Source: Hirsutella rhossiliensis (taxonomy: Eukaryota; Ascomycota; Sordariomycetes; Hypocreales; Ophiocordycipitaceae). Taken from it: DNA of 64,000 nt. This document shows positions 27,876 through 40,414 of the stretch, in pieces (positions within the stretch are counted from its first letter, which is position 1; each line of letters opens with the position of its first letter). The notes beneath the pieces are model-generated. The model was given only the letters and a program-made list of their open reading frames with translations, was not told the origin of the DNA and searched no databases. Location: positions 7,688,001 through 7,752,000 of the forward strand of contig NW_025408669.1 in assembly GCF_020360975.1 (NCBI RefSeq). Reading direction: 5' to 3'. The position numbers and the translations under genes are program-made.

Positions 27876-28255
27876 TTTAACGGGTAAGATTATACCCTTA
27901 TAGATATTAGCCCGTTAAAGGGATAAGACCCCTAGCACCCCCCCCCCTCTAACTTTCTTCTAAGTATACTTAAAGGCGTTATAAAGACCTCGATTATCTA
28001 ATTAGGCATTATCCTTAATTATAGTTAATTTAAATTTTTGTTTTTCCCCTTTAAAGTAGATGCCGCTAGTTACGCGACTCTAGTAGAAATAAAGAGGCAT
28101 AGAGTAAAGAAATCTCTAAAGACTCGTATTTATAACTTAAAGCCTATAGAGCTATATATAGACTAAGTAATTAGATAATTGCGTAGTTAATTGCTCTGCT
28201 AATCCTTTACTACGTGCTACGTATGCTTTAGGTATATACCCTCGTCCCCGTTAAA
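27876..28255 (+). repeat. A2 5' LTR
   Basis: The LTR is 380 bp, starting TTTAACGGG and ending CCCCGTTAAA, a 9-bp perfect terminal inverted repeat. It is followed by the primer-binding side ACTAGTCTCTAGGGCG. A run of ten C near 27928-27937 is missing from its partner at 40040-40410, which accounts for most of the length difference. Confidence 0.94.
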
Positions 28256-31140
28256 ACTAGTCTCTAGGGCGTGAACTTATTGTTCCGTTCTATTTATATA
28301 GCGACGAGTAGCTTTACGAAGCCGAGAATACCTAGAGGACGACGGTACTATTTAGAAAAAATAAAATCTAGGGATTTAATAATTAAAGCAGTAACTACCT
28401 TAACAGCTAGAGTTAGGGACCTAATAAGGCGATAGACTTACCGGGAAATAAATAATTAGATAATGCCTTCGCTAGTAGTAAAGGAAAAGCAATAAGCTAA
28501 TACTAAAAAACCCCGAGCTCCTATTATTAGCCCTATGACCCCTAATACTAGCGACTCGGTTAAGAAACCACGATCCTTATATAATACTTTAAAAGACACG
28601 AATAACGACGATAGCGTAATCTAGACCGTTCTAGAACCCTACCGAGACCTCTTACTTATATACGTACTAATAATGCTAATATAGGTACTAACGAGGGATA
28701 CCCTAATAACCTTAACCTTAGCTCTCCTCTACGCGGTAGCTTATAGAGAACGTCTACCTCCCGCTAATAGATAAGAAAGTAAGCAATAAGATAGTTATAA
28801 TAAGATATCCTTTAACTCCGAAAACTCTAACTTTAAATTTCGTAACCTCGCAATCTACGGGCATACTATATCTAGAAACACTAGCCGTTAAGAAGGATTA
28901 TCTAATCCTACTACTAGCGATATAAAGAAAATTAAGGTAGATATTAATAAGATTGCTAATAAACTTAGGGATATACTTGCTAGAAGCTAAGATAACCTCG
29001 TAAAAAGACTCCGCTAACTATAACTCCTACTTATTAGAAAATTTAACGGTAAAAACGTAACTAAATTCCTTAAGAAGTTCGAATAAGAGATACGCGTTAA
29101 CTGTATTTACGACGAGGATAAAATAGACTAGCTCGAAGTCTATATCTCCTTTATATAAGCCCCTACTATTAAAATTCTTACGGATAGACTTACCTAGGAA
29201 GAAGCAAAGAAGAGACTCCTTTAATACTACTATATATATAATATTAAATAACTAGAAACTGCTAACGACCGCTTAGACTATTATAATACTAAAAAGCCTA
29301 AGACTATTACGGAAGTTATAGAGTAGCTTAGTCTCTACTTATACCTATAGCGTAAGGTATAACCTAACGGCTAGGAAGAATCTATAGTCTAGTTATACTT
29401 TATCTACTATATAATGCCGAAGGAGCTTATTATTAACGTTATAGAGAGAAATAGGAAGATATTTAAAGTTATCTCGAAACTCCTATATAAAAGCCTTATC
29501 TATATAATTAATAATTATTTAGCACCTCGCTAGGACGTTAAGCGACGAGATATAGTATCTAAAGTCTATAATTAGAAGCTTAAGAACCTAAAGAAAGACT
29601 AGCTCTTCGGGGAAATTAATAAAGTAATAAAGGAAGCCGAATCCGATAAGGGCAAAGAAAAACTTCTTAAAGAGCTAAAGAAAATAGATAAGAAACCTAG
29701 ATAGCCCGTAAAGGAGATCTTAGACCTAATAAAAGCCTTTAAAGATATAAAGATTAATCTTACTCGCTAGTAAGAGCAGATATTTAACTAGCTTAATAGG
29801 GAATAGAGACGTATTAGTAGTAGAAGCTACTCTTTAAGTCGTAGATAAGGAGGTAGCGTAAATACTATCGGATTTTACTACCTATCTAATTAATATACGT
29901 AGCTTTAGGTTAATGCTTTTAACCGGCCTAGGAGATACTTCTATTACGGTAAAGAAGGATACTACCCTAATAAGTACGAGGTATACTCTTAAGACTACGA
30001 GATCGGATTTATAATATACGAAGTAGTAAACGGGACTCTTTACCTTAGAAGAAAAGATAATAGAAGCGTAATTCCCCTAGTACTTACTAATAGGTTTTCT
30101 TAAATAGGTATATATATTCGAAGGCTTATCGTATATTAGGTAGATACGTAGCTAGACTCCTTTATATTACTACTTATAAAATAGGTTAAAGCTACGGTTA
30201 TACTATCTTACCTAAATTAGGCTACTAGTAAAAGAGAATCCGGTTTCCTAGACTAGTTCTAGAGATATAGAAGCCTATATAAGTAGAAGCTAAGGAATCT
30301 AGAAGTAAGCGATATAAGAAAAGAAGTAGGAAGGATATCGGTTATTATAATTATATATAATATATAATAAAGCGATATATATAATTAGATAATCTATACG
30401 ACTATAATAGGGATTAATACCTACGAGGGGAAAAGATAAAGAGTCGAAGAGGACGTAGAGGAAATCGAGATAACGAGAATAGTAAAAACTAGCCTAAAGA
30501 TTATCCCTATATACTATAGATATAAAGTAGATCTAGATAAGAAGTTCGATAGACTTACGGATAAAATCGTCGGAGAAATTATATATAAAAGAATCCCGAT
30601 CCTTCTAAATTACCTAATCGACTTTATTCCTTAACTAAGCGAGAGACTTAGCACGAGATGCGTAGATATAGCCTAAGGTATAGAAAACACTAAATTCTAG
30701 ACCCTAGAGAAAGCAGAGAGTAATATAAGACCTTTTAGAGCTACGATAACGGTTATAAAAGTAGCCGAAAATAATATAGAGAGTAGTTTACTCCTCCTCG
30801 AATGTTTATAAGGAAAACTCACGGTAGCTTTAATATAAGTTAAAGAATAGGATAAAGAATACTAGGTCGAACCGATTAAGCTTACTTGCCCTACTTATAA
30901 AGAATCGGATTATAAGTGCCTCGAAGTCTAATAAGCACTAAAGGAAGTTAGGTTTATAACTAATATAATTAGCGCAATATAACTAGCCTAAGGACTATTT
31001 AATTAATAAACTCTAGAGGCAATAAGACCGGAGAAAGACGAATTTATTATATAGGAAGTAGCACTCTCGATAAGATACTAGGAGATAACTCTAGAGGACC
31101 TTATAGCGATTCCTATAATACGTATAAACACGGTCCTTAT
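28256..31140 (+). pseudogene. A2 gag relic with zinc knuckle
   Basis: With RIP stops read as Gln or Trp, the frame encodes a helical, Lys/Glu-rich gag-type protein. A retroviral zinc knuckle (C-x2-C-x4-H-x4-C in the ancestor) reads YYGKEGYYPNKYE at about 29937-29985, with the cysteines and histidine turned to tyrosine as C-to-T/G-to-A change would do. In this family class gag forms the particle and binds RNA. There are many TAG stops and the protein cannot be made. Confidence 0.8.
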
Positions 31141-34100
31141 GCCTTTCCGCTCGCTTAAGTATATATAAGACCTACCCCGTATTTAAGTACGGCTCGGTAG
31201 CTAGAAAGCTAAAGTTCTAAGCGCCTTAATCGATACCGGGTCCGAAGGAAACCTTATTACTAAAAGATATATAAACGTATATAGGCTTAAAATCCTACCG
31301 ATAAGAGTATTAATAACGGCGTATACCGGGTCCCCTATAGATATAGTTAGGGAGGTAGAGACTAATCTCTATCTAGGAACGGCCTAGATACTAATCCGTC
31401 TTTATATTACGCTAGATAAAGTCTTAGTCCCCTTTATCCTAGGCATACTATTTATTAAAGCCGCGCGTATATTATTTAATTATTCCCTAAGGAACGGGGA
31501 TATATAGGTTAAATATTAGATCGGCACTATTTAGGTAGTTACGCTAGCGGTAGGAGCTATTAGATAGGAGCTTCCGGACGAGGTTAATATAGTAAAATCC
31601 TTTTAGGCTACGACCTTAATAGTTAATAAAGACGTATACGAAAGACTAAAGCTTAAGGAGGCTATATAGGAAATAGCTACCTAGCTCCTAAGAAATTTTT
31701 TTTAGGCTTTAGTAATAGAAGTGGAAGAAGATAACCTAGGAGCTACTTAATAATTACGGAGAGAAACCCTTACGGATACCTATACGGCCGAGATTCTCTT
31801 GCCGGGAGGTAAGATCCTTAGTTATAGAGGGGGTGCTAACTAAGTCCCTAACCTAGCCTACGCTAGCGCAAACGAGCCCTTAATAGCACTAGTACGATAG
31901 TAATTAATTATAGACGAAGGAGATAAGGCGATTCTAGCTATCGGATCTAAGATAGTAGAAGAGATTATTAAAGTTATAGTTATAGAGGCTATAGGAGAAT
32001 TTAAGAAAAACATTATTAAAGCTAGAAAGAAGTTCCGAAAGATCTAGAAAGTTAAAGTTAAAATAGGGAGGAAACGACCTATTAGATTATATAATCTAAG
32101 AGTTAATACTCTCTTTAAAAGAAAAGTAAATAAGATTAACCCTATTAATAATGCTTTATTAGACGGCTCGACGCCGGAAGGGGACCTTAACTAGAAGAAG
32201 ACTAAATAGAATACTATTAAAGATAAGATATAGCCTAGACCCTACCTAGAACACTTAATAGGAAAATTCTTAAGTATATAGAAAGGAAAGCGGCTAACGT
32301 AAGAAAGACTTAAAGTAATCTACGAATAATTTAAGGGCTTTCTTATAGAGGCAGAAATCCGGATCTTCGATAGTATTTTATTTAATAGGGAAGTAGCGTT
32401 ATCCTAGGACTTTATAGAAAGAGGTAGAGTCGACCTAGCTATAGCCCTACTATAGGTTATTAAGATAATAGAATATAAGGTATAGTAAGTAGCCTTAATC
32501 CCGATCCTAAAAGCGATAGAGCAGAAAGTTATCGATATCCTTAAAATTAGACTAGAAATAGGAGTCCTTAAAGAAGGGCACGGGCCTTATAGGAACCCCT
32601 TTTTCCTAGTAGTAAAGAAAGACGGAGGACTACGCCTAATTAATTCTACTACGTATATAAATGCCGTTATAATAAGAGATACGAACCTACCGCCGAATAT
32701 AAACGAGTTTAGCGACTACTTCTCGATATATAAGATCCTTTCCCTCCTAGACCTTTTTTTAGGCTATAATTAGATCCCTCTTAATATTAAAAGCTATAAC
32801 TTAACGATATTCGCGATACTTATTAGCCTCTTATATATATATATACTCCCTTAAGGGGCTATAAACTTAGTCGGCTAATTTATAAGGATAATATAAAGAA
32901 TCTTATAAGACCTTATACCGAATATCTATAGGAATTTCCTCGATAATATAGGTATTAAGGGGCCCGATATAACGTATAATAATAAAGAGGTGGCGCTAGG
33001 AGTAAGGAGATTTATCTTCGAATACCTTATTAACCTTAATAAAGTCCTAGTTAACGTTAAACTCTCTGGTTATACGATTACGGGGGCTAAATCGAAATTC
33101 TACTAGTAAGCGACCGAAGTTATTAGTTATATCTATAGAATAAATAGAAGGTGCCCCGTAGAAGCTAAAGTTATTAAAATTAAGGAATAGATAAGATGCC
33201 TTAATATAATATATATTAGAGCTTTCCTTAGTATCGTAGGATACTATCGAATCTAGATTAGATAGTTCGCTGTCTTAGTAAAACCCCTTATAGACCTACT
33301 AAAGAAAAAAGTCTATTAGGAATAATGAGACGAATAAGCAAAAGCGATAGCTGCCCTTAAGGAAGCTATTACTAATCTAGTCTTTCTAGTATCCCTCGAT
33401 ATCGGCCTAAGAAGAGGAGATATTATTCTAATATATAATGCTAGTCTGCTCGGCTAGGGGGCAGTCTTAATATAAATCGTCGACGGAAAGAGGCGCCTTA
33501 TAAGGTTCGAAAGTAGAACGTAGTTACTAGTAGAAACTAAATATAATACGATAAAGAGGGAGTATAGGGCTATATTAAGTGCGCTTAGGAGACTAAGAAT
33601 ATACCTATATAGCGTATATTTTATCCTAGAAACTAACGTATAGGTCTTAGTTAATTAACTAAAAGGTACCCTTAAAGACGTCCCTAGAGCTATAGTAACT
33701 CGCTAGATAAGCTATATTTTCCTCTTCGACTTTACTATATAATACGTCGAAGGTAAGAAGAATAGCGTGGCCGATAGACTCTTAAGAAAGCCTAAAGGAC
33801 CTTCTAACGTATTAGATAAGGAAATAGAAGGCGATATTAAAGAATTTATAGACTTCTACTTAAACGTGGTATAAGGGACTAAGCTATAAGGGGACTACTT
33901 AAAGGAATCGAGGATAATTGCGAACTTCCTTTAAACGTTAAAACGGCCAGAGGGCCTTTCTAAATAAGACTATAGGAAGCTACGTCTAAAGAGTCTAAGT
34001 TTCTACGTTAAAGATTAAAAGCTTTAGCGACTCCCTAGGAAGGAAGAAAGGGGACCTATACTAGTTATAGATAACCTAAAAGAACGGAAAAGGATTATCG

Positions 34101-35590
34101 TAAAGTACTACGCGTAAATAAGGCATAAAGGACAATAAGTTATATATACGTTTATAAAAGATAAGTATTAGTAGGCTAGCCTTTAGAATAATATTTACGG
34201 CGTAATCTCTTCTTATAAAGAATGCTAATACTTTGCGACTAAGAGACCCTAGGAAGTTATAACCGCGACCGCGCCTAGCTACCTTATAAGTAAGATTTAC
34301 TTTAATAGCTAGTATATACTATCTAATTATAGGTATTCGTACCTTATAGAAGCACGAGACGACCTTACTAGATAGGTAGAAGTAACCCTAGTTAAAGAAA
34401 TTACCGCGGGAGCTATAACTAAATTTATACTCTCTATTATTTATAGGTATAGCGTAATACTATACGCTATAATCGATAGAGGGCCTAAAATAAAGAAAGA
34501 CTTTAAGTATATCTTAGAGGATATAGGCGTTAAAGTTATTTAAACTTTAGTATATAATCTAAAGGCGAACGCGGTAGTAGAATAAGGGCACTAGAGGTTA
34601 ATAATAGCGCTTATAAAAATAGCGGAGAAAAAGGGTAAGTAGATTAAATACCTTAACTAAGTAATCCTTATAGACCGAATAGTAGTTAGAGAGTCTTACG
34701 GAATATTAGCTTTCTACCTACTATATAGATAGGAACCGGTACTACCTCTTAAGATAGAATACCCGACTTAGCGACTAATCGACTAGGATAAAGTAAAGAT
34801 AAAAGAAGAATTATTTAAAGCATAAGTATAAGTTTTAGAAAGGAAAGAGAAAAATATAGAAGAAGCTAAGAAAAGAGTAATAAGATATCGGAATCGATTA
34901 GTAGAGAGGACGGATAAAGCTAATAAGCATACGATAAGGAAAGAAAGCCTATAACCTAGAGACCTCGTCTTACTATTTAACGTAAGATAATTAAATAATC
35001 TAGGGAGGTAAGCTAAGTATTAGATAAGGTAGAACGGTCCCTTTTAAGTAGTATCGCGCTTAGAGTAGTTTAGGGCGTATAGGATTAAGACTTTAGATAG
35101 AATTATACTTAATAAGACAATCCTAGGAGAGTATCTAAAGAAGTTTAAAAAGGATAAGGAAGGTTAGTAGTGCTTTACTAGGGACGACTAGTTGCTCTAA
35201 GATAAGATTACTCTCGATAAGAGGAGGAAGGAAGAAATAACGGACGAAGTAAATAATTTACTACTCCTACTAAGTAGAGAAGCCTTAGATTAGATAGTGC
35301 TATAGTCGCAACGACTCCCTAACGAACCTTAGAAGGATTAAAGCTAGGAAGAGGAAGAAGAGCGACTACGGATACCTAAGAAAGGCCTAAGGCATACGAT
35401 GAAGGTTTAGCTGCCGTAACTTAGTAAAGTAAAAAAGGATCTCTACGCTAGAGCCCTAAAGACGCTAATCTAATAAGAAAAGGAGGAGGTAAAAAGGAGC
35501 TAAGGAGGAAAAGGCGGTAAAGATAAAAATCTATAACTATTATAAGAAGCACGCTAGAACCTAACTAGTAACTAGGACACCGTCTAACTA
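31140..35590 (+). pseudogene. A2 pol relic: protease, RT, RNase H, integrase
   Basis: An aspartic protease is marked by an intact IDTGSEGN at 31229-31252 (DTGS codons 31232-31243). RT covers about 32,560-33,170 with NPFFLVVKKDGGLRLI, SLLDLF-GYNQIP and FLDN IGIKGP motifs. The second aspartate of the catalytic pair is AAT at 32945-32947. RNase H covers about 33,430-33,800, with its first catalytic aspartate turned to Asn in YNASLLG. Integrase at about 34,080-35,150 has RDDLT, IDRGPKIKKDF and YN-L-ANAVVE strings typical of a DDE core. No chromodomain follows. Nearly all breaks are TAG or TAA. Confidence 0.9.
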
Positions 35591-35913
35591 TCTAATCGAA
35601 GGACGACTATAGTAGCTAAGATATTTACGAGTGCCCTACCTACTACCTTATCGTTTTAAATTTTCTACTTAAGGCTCCTTAAGTAGATAAAGATAATACT
35701 TCCTACCCTTCCCTAATAATAGCCTACCCTCTACTACCTTAAAGAAGGCGAATAGAGATATAATTAAATAATAAAATAAGAAAACGAATGTTCTTACTAC
35801 CTACCTCCCTTAAGAATAAGAGTTTTTACTTCGTAGATAGGGATATCTATTCTTTATTATAGAGGGGGAGACCCGCCGTAGCGAAAATAGACGCGCCTAT
35901 AAGATAAATTTTA

Positions 35914-37190
35914 ATGTATTTTCGACTTACCGAATTAAACGCGTATTACCTTAAGAGAAAAACTTTTGCCGCTAAAGATAGCGACTAAACGAGGCTACCT
36001 ACTCCCGGTAAACCTACTATAGACTACTATAAAGCGAACTTAAAGACTATCTAATTATTACTTAAGAGAGAGCTCGTTAAACCTATGCAATCTCTTTCTA
36101 GGTAAGATAGGCGTAAGGTTAATTTCCTCCCCTTCCTCTAAATCCTTAGTAAGACTAAAGGGATTAGGGATATTGCAAAGAAGACGAGGGGCGGTCTCGT
36201 TATTAATATACTTATCGTAAAATTTATTAGACGGTTAGCGAATCTATTAGGGTCGTAAGTAGCCCTACGGTATCTAAGGAAGTACCGCTATTCGTAAACG
36301 GGCGCCTTAGTCGAATCCTAAACGTAGTTAGCGTAAGAACCGCCGGTAGTGCTTAGAAGAGAGATATACTTATAAAAAGGAAATATAACGTGCTCGTAAG
36401 CGGAAGTTATAGTTATCTAATAAGTTCGAATATACCCTTAATAAAGGCGAGGATTGCGAGTTCCGTATAAAGTAATTAAGACTACTCGAGAGTATTCTTA
36501 CCGCCCTAAACTAAGCTAAGAAAAGAAGTATCCGCGCGGATAAGCGATTTCTATAGGGATATAGGTTACTAGCCGACGTCTATAATAAAGGGCATAGAAG
36601 ACGATTTAATTATACTAACCTAGCGTGCTCTCGAGAAAGTAGGAGAGAGGGGAGCGACCGCGCGCTTTAACCCTAACGATATTAGGAGCTTTTAATAGAA
36701 CCTATAACCGAAAGGCGATTTCTACGTAAATTAGAAACCCTTAGTAACCGATATTATTTCTACTATAGACCTAGGTCTTAAAGTAACTATAGATCTATAG
36801 AAGAAGACGGTTAGAACGAGCTAAGCGAGATTAAATAAGTTAGATAGTCGTTACTTAAAAGTACTTTATACGAAGAGGAAAGACCTTAGTACGATAATTT
36901 TAAGTAAGAAGAGTAGTAGTAACGAGGGAAGGTCGTAGAAGAGTAGTTAAAGAGAGGTTAACGATATCTAGTAGCTCTTTAGTTTCGAGTTTAGCGGTCT
37001 TACGAGATATAATAAGGAAGAAGAGGCAATCGTAAAAGGAGAAGATAAAAGGTAGCGGTCTAGAGAAATAAAGAAGATAGAGGAGAGAAGAGGGAGAAGA
37101 GGAATAGAGAGAGTAAAGAGGAAAAGAAAAGGGCGGGGATTAGATAGCTCCCTAATCGATAACTAGTAGAAGAAGCTATTTAGGCGTAAC
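35914..37190 (+). pseudogene. A2 frame X1: extra ORF downstream of pol, unknown
   Basis: A collinear frame opens with ATG at 35914 and begins MYFRLTELNAYYLKRKTF. It runs for about 425 codons and is interrupted only by TAG/TAA codons at positions where CAG, CAA or TGG are plausible. It includes KPTIDYYKANLKTI and ISSFEFSG-like strings and ends in a strongly charged Arg/Glu/Lys-rich tail. The same frame is conserved in A1 and A3, which argues for real coding origin. A2 has a 38-bp deletion near 36,230 relative to the others. It lies after integrase, where some Gypsy elements carry env or other accessory frames. I see no transmembrane segment or known motif, so no function is proposed. Confidence 0.6.
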
Positions 37191-37465
37191 TGCTAAACAC
37201 GCCCGAGACTTTACCGCTATAGAGGCCGGCTAAAGTAACTAATAACCGCGCGCTTTAATAACTATTTATTCCTCTCGCTATACCCTCCTTCTTCCTTCCT
37301 TCTTCTTCCTTCTATACGTATATATATATATATATACTCCGTATGCTTCCTTACTTATAACGATCCCCTCTATTAATATAACTCCTATATATATATATAA
37401 TACCCTCTTAGCCTCTTAGCGTTATAACTTAAAACTACTTACCTTAACTATCTAATCTTAGCTTC
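37191..37465. other. TA-microsatellite spacer between X1 and X2
   Basis: This stretch separates the charged tail of X1 from the N-terminus of X2. It contains two alternating TA tracts, near 37,318-37,336 and 37,388-37,400, which in A1 (11,420-11,510) and A3 (17,440-17,536) have different lengths. No long frame crosses it cleanly. It could hold the start region or a promoter for X2. Confidence 0.5.
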
Positions 37466-40051
37466 TCCCTCTCTTTCGCTTACTCTACCCTTTCCTAAGA
37501 TATAGCGGCGAACCTAAATAGCATCCTAGGCCCGGCTATAGACCTCCCTAAGGATGCCGCTATCTTCTTTAGCGCACTACTATTTAGGAGTAGGAGCTCT
37601 ATTTTGCCTGCTTACCACGGCGAAGTTAAAGTAGAAGGCGGCGAAGGGCGCTTCTACGCTAAAGACGAGGAAAGGTTTATAGACTAAGACCGACGAGACG
37701 TTTATAAGTAGAAGCAACCTCCTTAGTACGTCTATAGAGATTATTAGCACCCGATGCTAACGGGCCCTATTAAGCGGCGGGATATTACCCTTAAAGACGC
37801 TCGGATAATATATAAGGGCGTTAAAAAGATAAACGGATTTACTAGGAATAAGGCCCGCTAAGAAGAGTATATTATCGATATATATAACTTTCTCCGTAGA
37901 GCTATCGATAAACGATAGGCTATGAGCTTCGGCCTTAGCGCGATAATTAAAATGTTAATAAGAGGCATCGAGAACGTAGTATACCCCTTACCTTACCCGC
38001 TATCGGTTTATACCGACTACTAAGGGGAACCTATCGAAGATATAGAAGATAGATATAAGAAGTACTACGAATGCCTAAATAATAGGGAGCATCTAATTAA
38101 GTTTACCGCTCCTACCTTCGACCTTAGTTACTTCGCGTATAAACGAAGGTATACGACTAGAGTTATTAACTTTTCGGTAGGCATAAACGAAGGGGGACTC
38201 TACTAGGGGGCGTTCTTCTAGGACCGTAGAAAAGGAAACCTAGTCGTTTTTAATACTTAGAAAGAGGGACGATACGCTAGACTTTATACGTTCCTATCAG
38301 TATAGCGGTAGTTTCTTTATATCCTCTAAGTTCCTTATAACTTTACCTATACGCTAGTCCCTTATACTGCCTAATAAGAAGGGTAGGAATACGGCTACTT
38401 AGCTTTAATAATAATCTAATACTAGGTTAGAGGTATAGTCGGGCTATGCCTTAAGATAATTAAATAGCGATGCTTAAAAGTTAAAGTGATTCTAGAGTAA
38501 AGGTATAGAGTAACGTAAGAAGCCCCGTAGATAGACGAGATCTTATACTAAGACTAGTATTTCTTTAAGCTAGATAAGAGGATAAGTATAAAAGGCTATA
38601 TTAATAGGCTAATATATAGAATCTAAGCTATCGCGGTAAATAAGCTTAATTATACGCAAGCGATATTATAGGGCGGTAGAGTTTCCTAGTAGTTTAATAG
38701 CGGGGTTAGACGACTATAAAGGATACTATTTAATTAAGGTCTAACGACTTTCGGCGGAGTCTTTCCTATAAGGATTCCTAGGAGCGAGCGGATTTACCGA
38801 TATAACCGTATTATCTTAGGAGACTAGGAAGAATAAGACCTCTAGGAAGTCCTAGAGGTAGTTAACCTCCTAGATAGGCCTACTAGATAAAGACTACCGC
38901 TCTAAAGAGACGTAGAACTAGCTTATACGGCGAGGAAAGCGAGAAAGGAGCTATCTACGCTAGCTGCCCTTACGGAGCAACCTAACCCGATTGCTTAAGC
39001 TACGCGCGGTTTCTTTACGAAACTTCTCCTTAAAAAGACCCCTAACTATCTAATTACGCCGACGGGAATTAAGAATAGACCTAGTCCTTCGTTACCTTAA
39101 GCGTTAACCGAATTAAGCTCCTTATCTAAACTAAGCAGCCTTTCCCTAAGTAACCTCGAGATAGGATCCCCGCCCTAGAGCCTATAAAGGAGAGAGCTAA
39201 GCGCCCCTACTAGTCCCTTTATCTACGTAGAAACGACGCCTTTATTCTCCCCCTCTAATATATAGCTAATTAGGCCTACTCCTCGCCCGCTACTAACGGC
39301 TCCTCTAAACGTATAAAGGAGCGAAAGACTCATAACCGCTCCCCCGCCGATAACCCGATAAGGAGCTAGTAGGGAAGAAAGGTAGATAGCCCGGCTGCCT
39401 ACTTGCCTTAGGACCCCGAAATTACTAGGCGCTCGGTTAATTACCCTAAGGCCGAAGACTCTAGTAACGCCTACGGCACGCCCCGTTACTCCCTAGAAAC
39501 GAAGTATAGCAATAGCTTCTCCGGCTATAGTCCCTATAAGGTTTATACCGGGCTTTAAACCCTCCTAGGTCGAAGGAGTTAAAAACCTAGGAATATATTA
39601 GAACTACTACTAGGATATTAACGACTATAATTCTATATATTTACGTAGGACTGCTAGTAACGCGATAACGATTAGCCTACGAGACTCTATAGCTTATCTA
39701 ATCTAGCCGTACCTAAAGCTACGGACTAGTAAAGACGCTAACTACTTCGTTTCCTTAACGCCCCTAGGAATAATAAGCGCGAATACTTAGGAGCGTATAC
39801 GGGGGGCAGTAGATAATTATTTAAAGAAGGAAGTGCGCGAGTAAAGATAGGAAAGAGCTAAATAAGTAGCTCGTAGGTAAAGGGAGGAATAAAGGACGCG
39901 AAGGGAAAGGATTATAGTAAAGGAGAAAAGTTCTATCGACGGTTTATTTACTTACTTACGTGCTTAGGAAGAGAGCCTTGCCCGTTATTATCGCGCCCTT
40001 TCCGTTAGTATCTTAGGTCGGAAAGTCGCTAGGGAGGAGTTTAACGGGTAA
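37466..40051 (+). pseudogene. A2 frame X2: ~860-codon ORF, unknown, ends in the LTR
   Basis: One frame is continuous from about 37,466 through 40,048 and ends at TAA 40049-40051, inside the 3' LTR, so the polypurine tract AGGGAGGAG is coding. Breaks are only RIP-type stops. The early part reads LNSILGPAIDLPKDAAIFF, the middle part (about 37,840-38,250) is rich in Tyr/Phe/Arg, a Ser/Thr/Pro-rich stretch follows at about 39,050-39,500, and the last 100 codons form a very charged helix with QREEQRTRRER-type sequence. Copies in A1 and A3 are collinear. I do not recognise a domain; an env-like, nuclease or capsid-related role are all unsupported guesses. Confidence 0.6.
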
Positions 40052-40410
40052 GATTATACCCCTATAGACATTAGCCCGTTAGAGGATAAGACCCTAGCAC
40101 CCTCTAACTTTCTTCTAAGTATACTTAAAGGCGTTATAAAGACCTCGATTATCTAATTAGGCATTATCCTTAATTATAGTTAATTTAAATTTTTGTTTTT
40201 CCCCTTTAAAGTAGATGCCGCTAGTTACGCGACTTTAGTAGAAACGAAGAGGCATAGAGTAAAGAAATCTCTAAAGACTCGTATTTATAACCTAAAGCCT
40301 ATAGAGCTATATATAGACTAAGTAATTAGATAATTACGTAGTTAATTGCTCTACTAATCCTTTACTACGTACTACGCGTGCTTTAGGTATATGCCCTCGT
40401 CCCCGTTAAA
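40040..40410 (+). repeat. A2 3' LTR
   Basis: The LTR is 371 bp, preceded by the polypurine tract AGGGAGGAG and starting TTTAACGGG. It ends CCCCGTTAAA directly before the duplication GTAG(T). It matches 27876-28255 apart from a few transitions and the C-run. Confidence 0.94.
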
Positions 40411-40414
40411 GTAG

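Larger units (their letters stand above)
27876..40410 (+). mobile_element. A2: innermost, best-preserved family-A element
   Basis: LTRs lie at 27876-28255 and 40040-40410 with the duplication GTAG at 27872-27875 and 40411-40414 (GTAGT if five bases are counted). Nothing is inserted in it, so its 12.5 kb give the family layout: LTR, gag with zinc knuckle, aspartic protease, RT, RNase H, integrase, X1, X2, LTR. RIP is milder than in A1, with many CG and some CA/TG left, and the two LTRs differ at few positions. It is inserted in the RT of G4 and is therefore the youngest of the four elements whose order is fixed by nesting. Confidence 0.94.

Noticed and set aside
37466..40051. X2 as a retroviral-type envelope gene
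   Set aside because: The position after integrase invites this idea, but I see no signal peptide, membrane anchor or cleavage motif in the readable parts.
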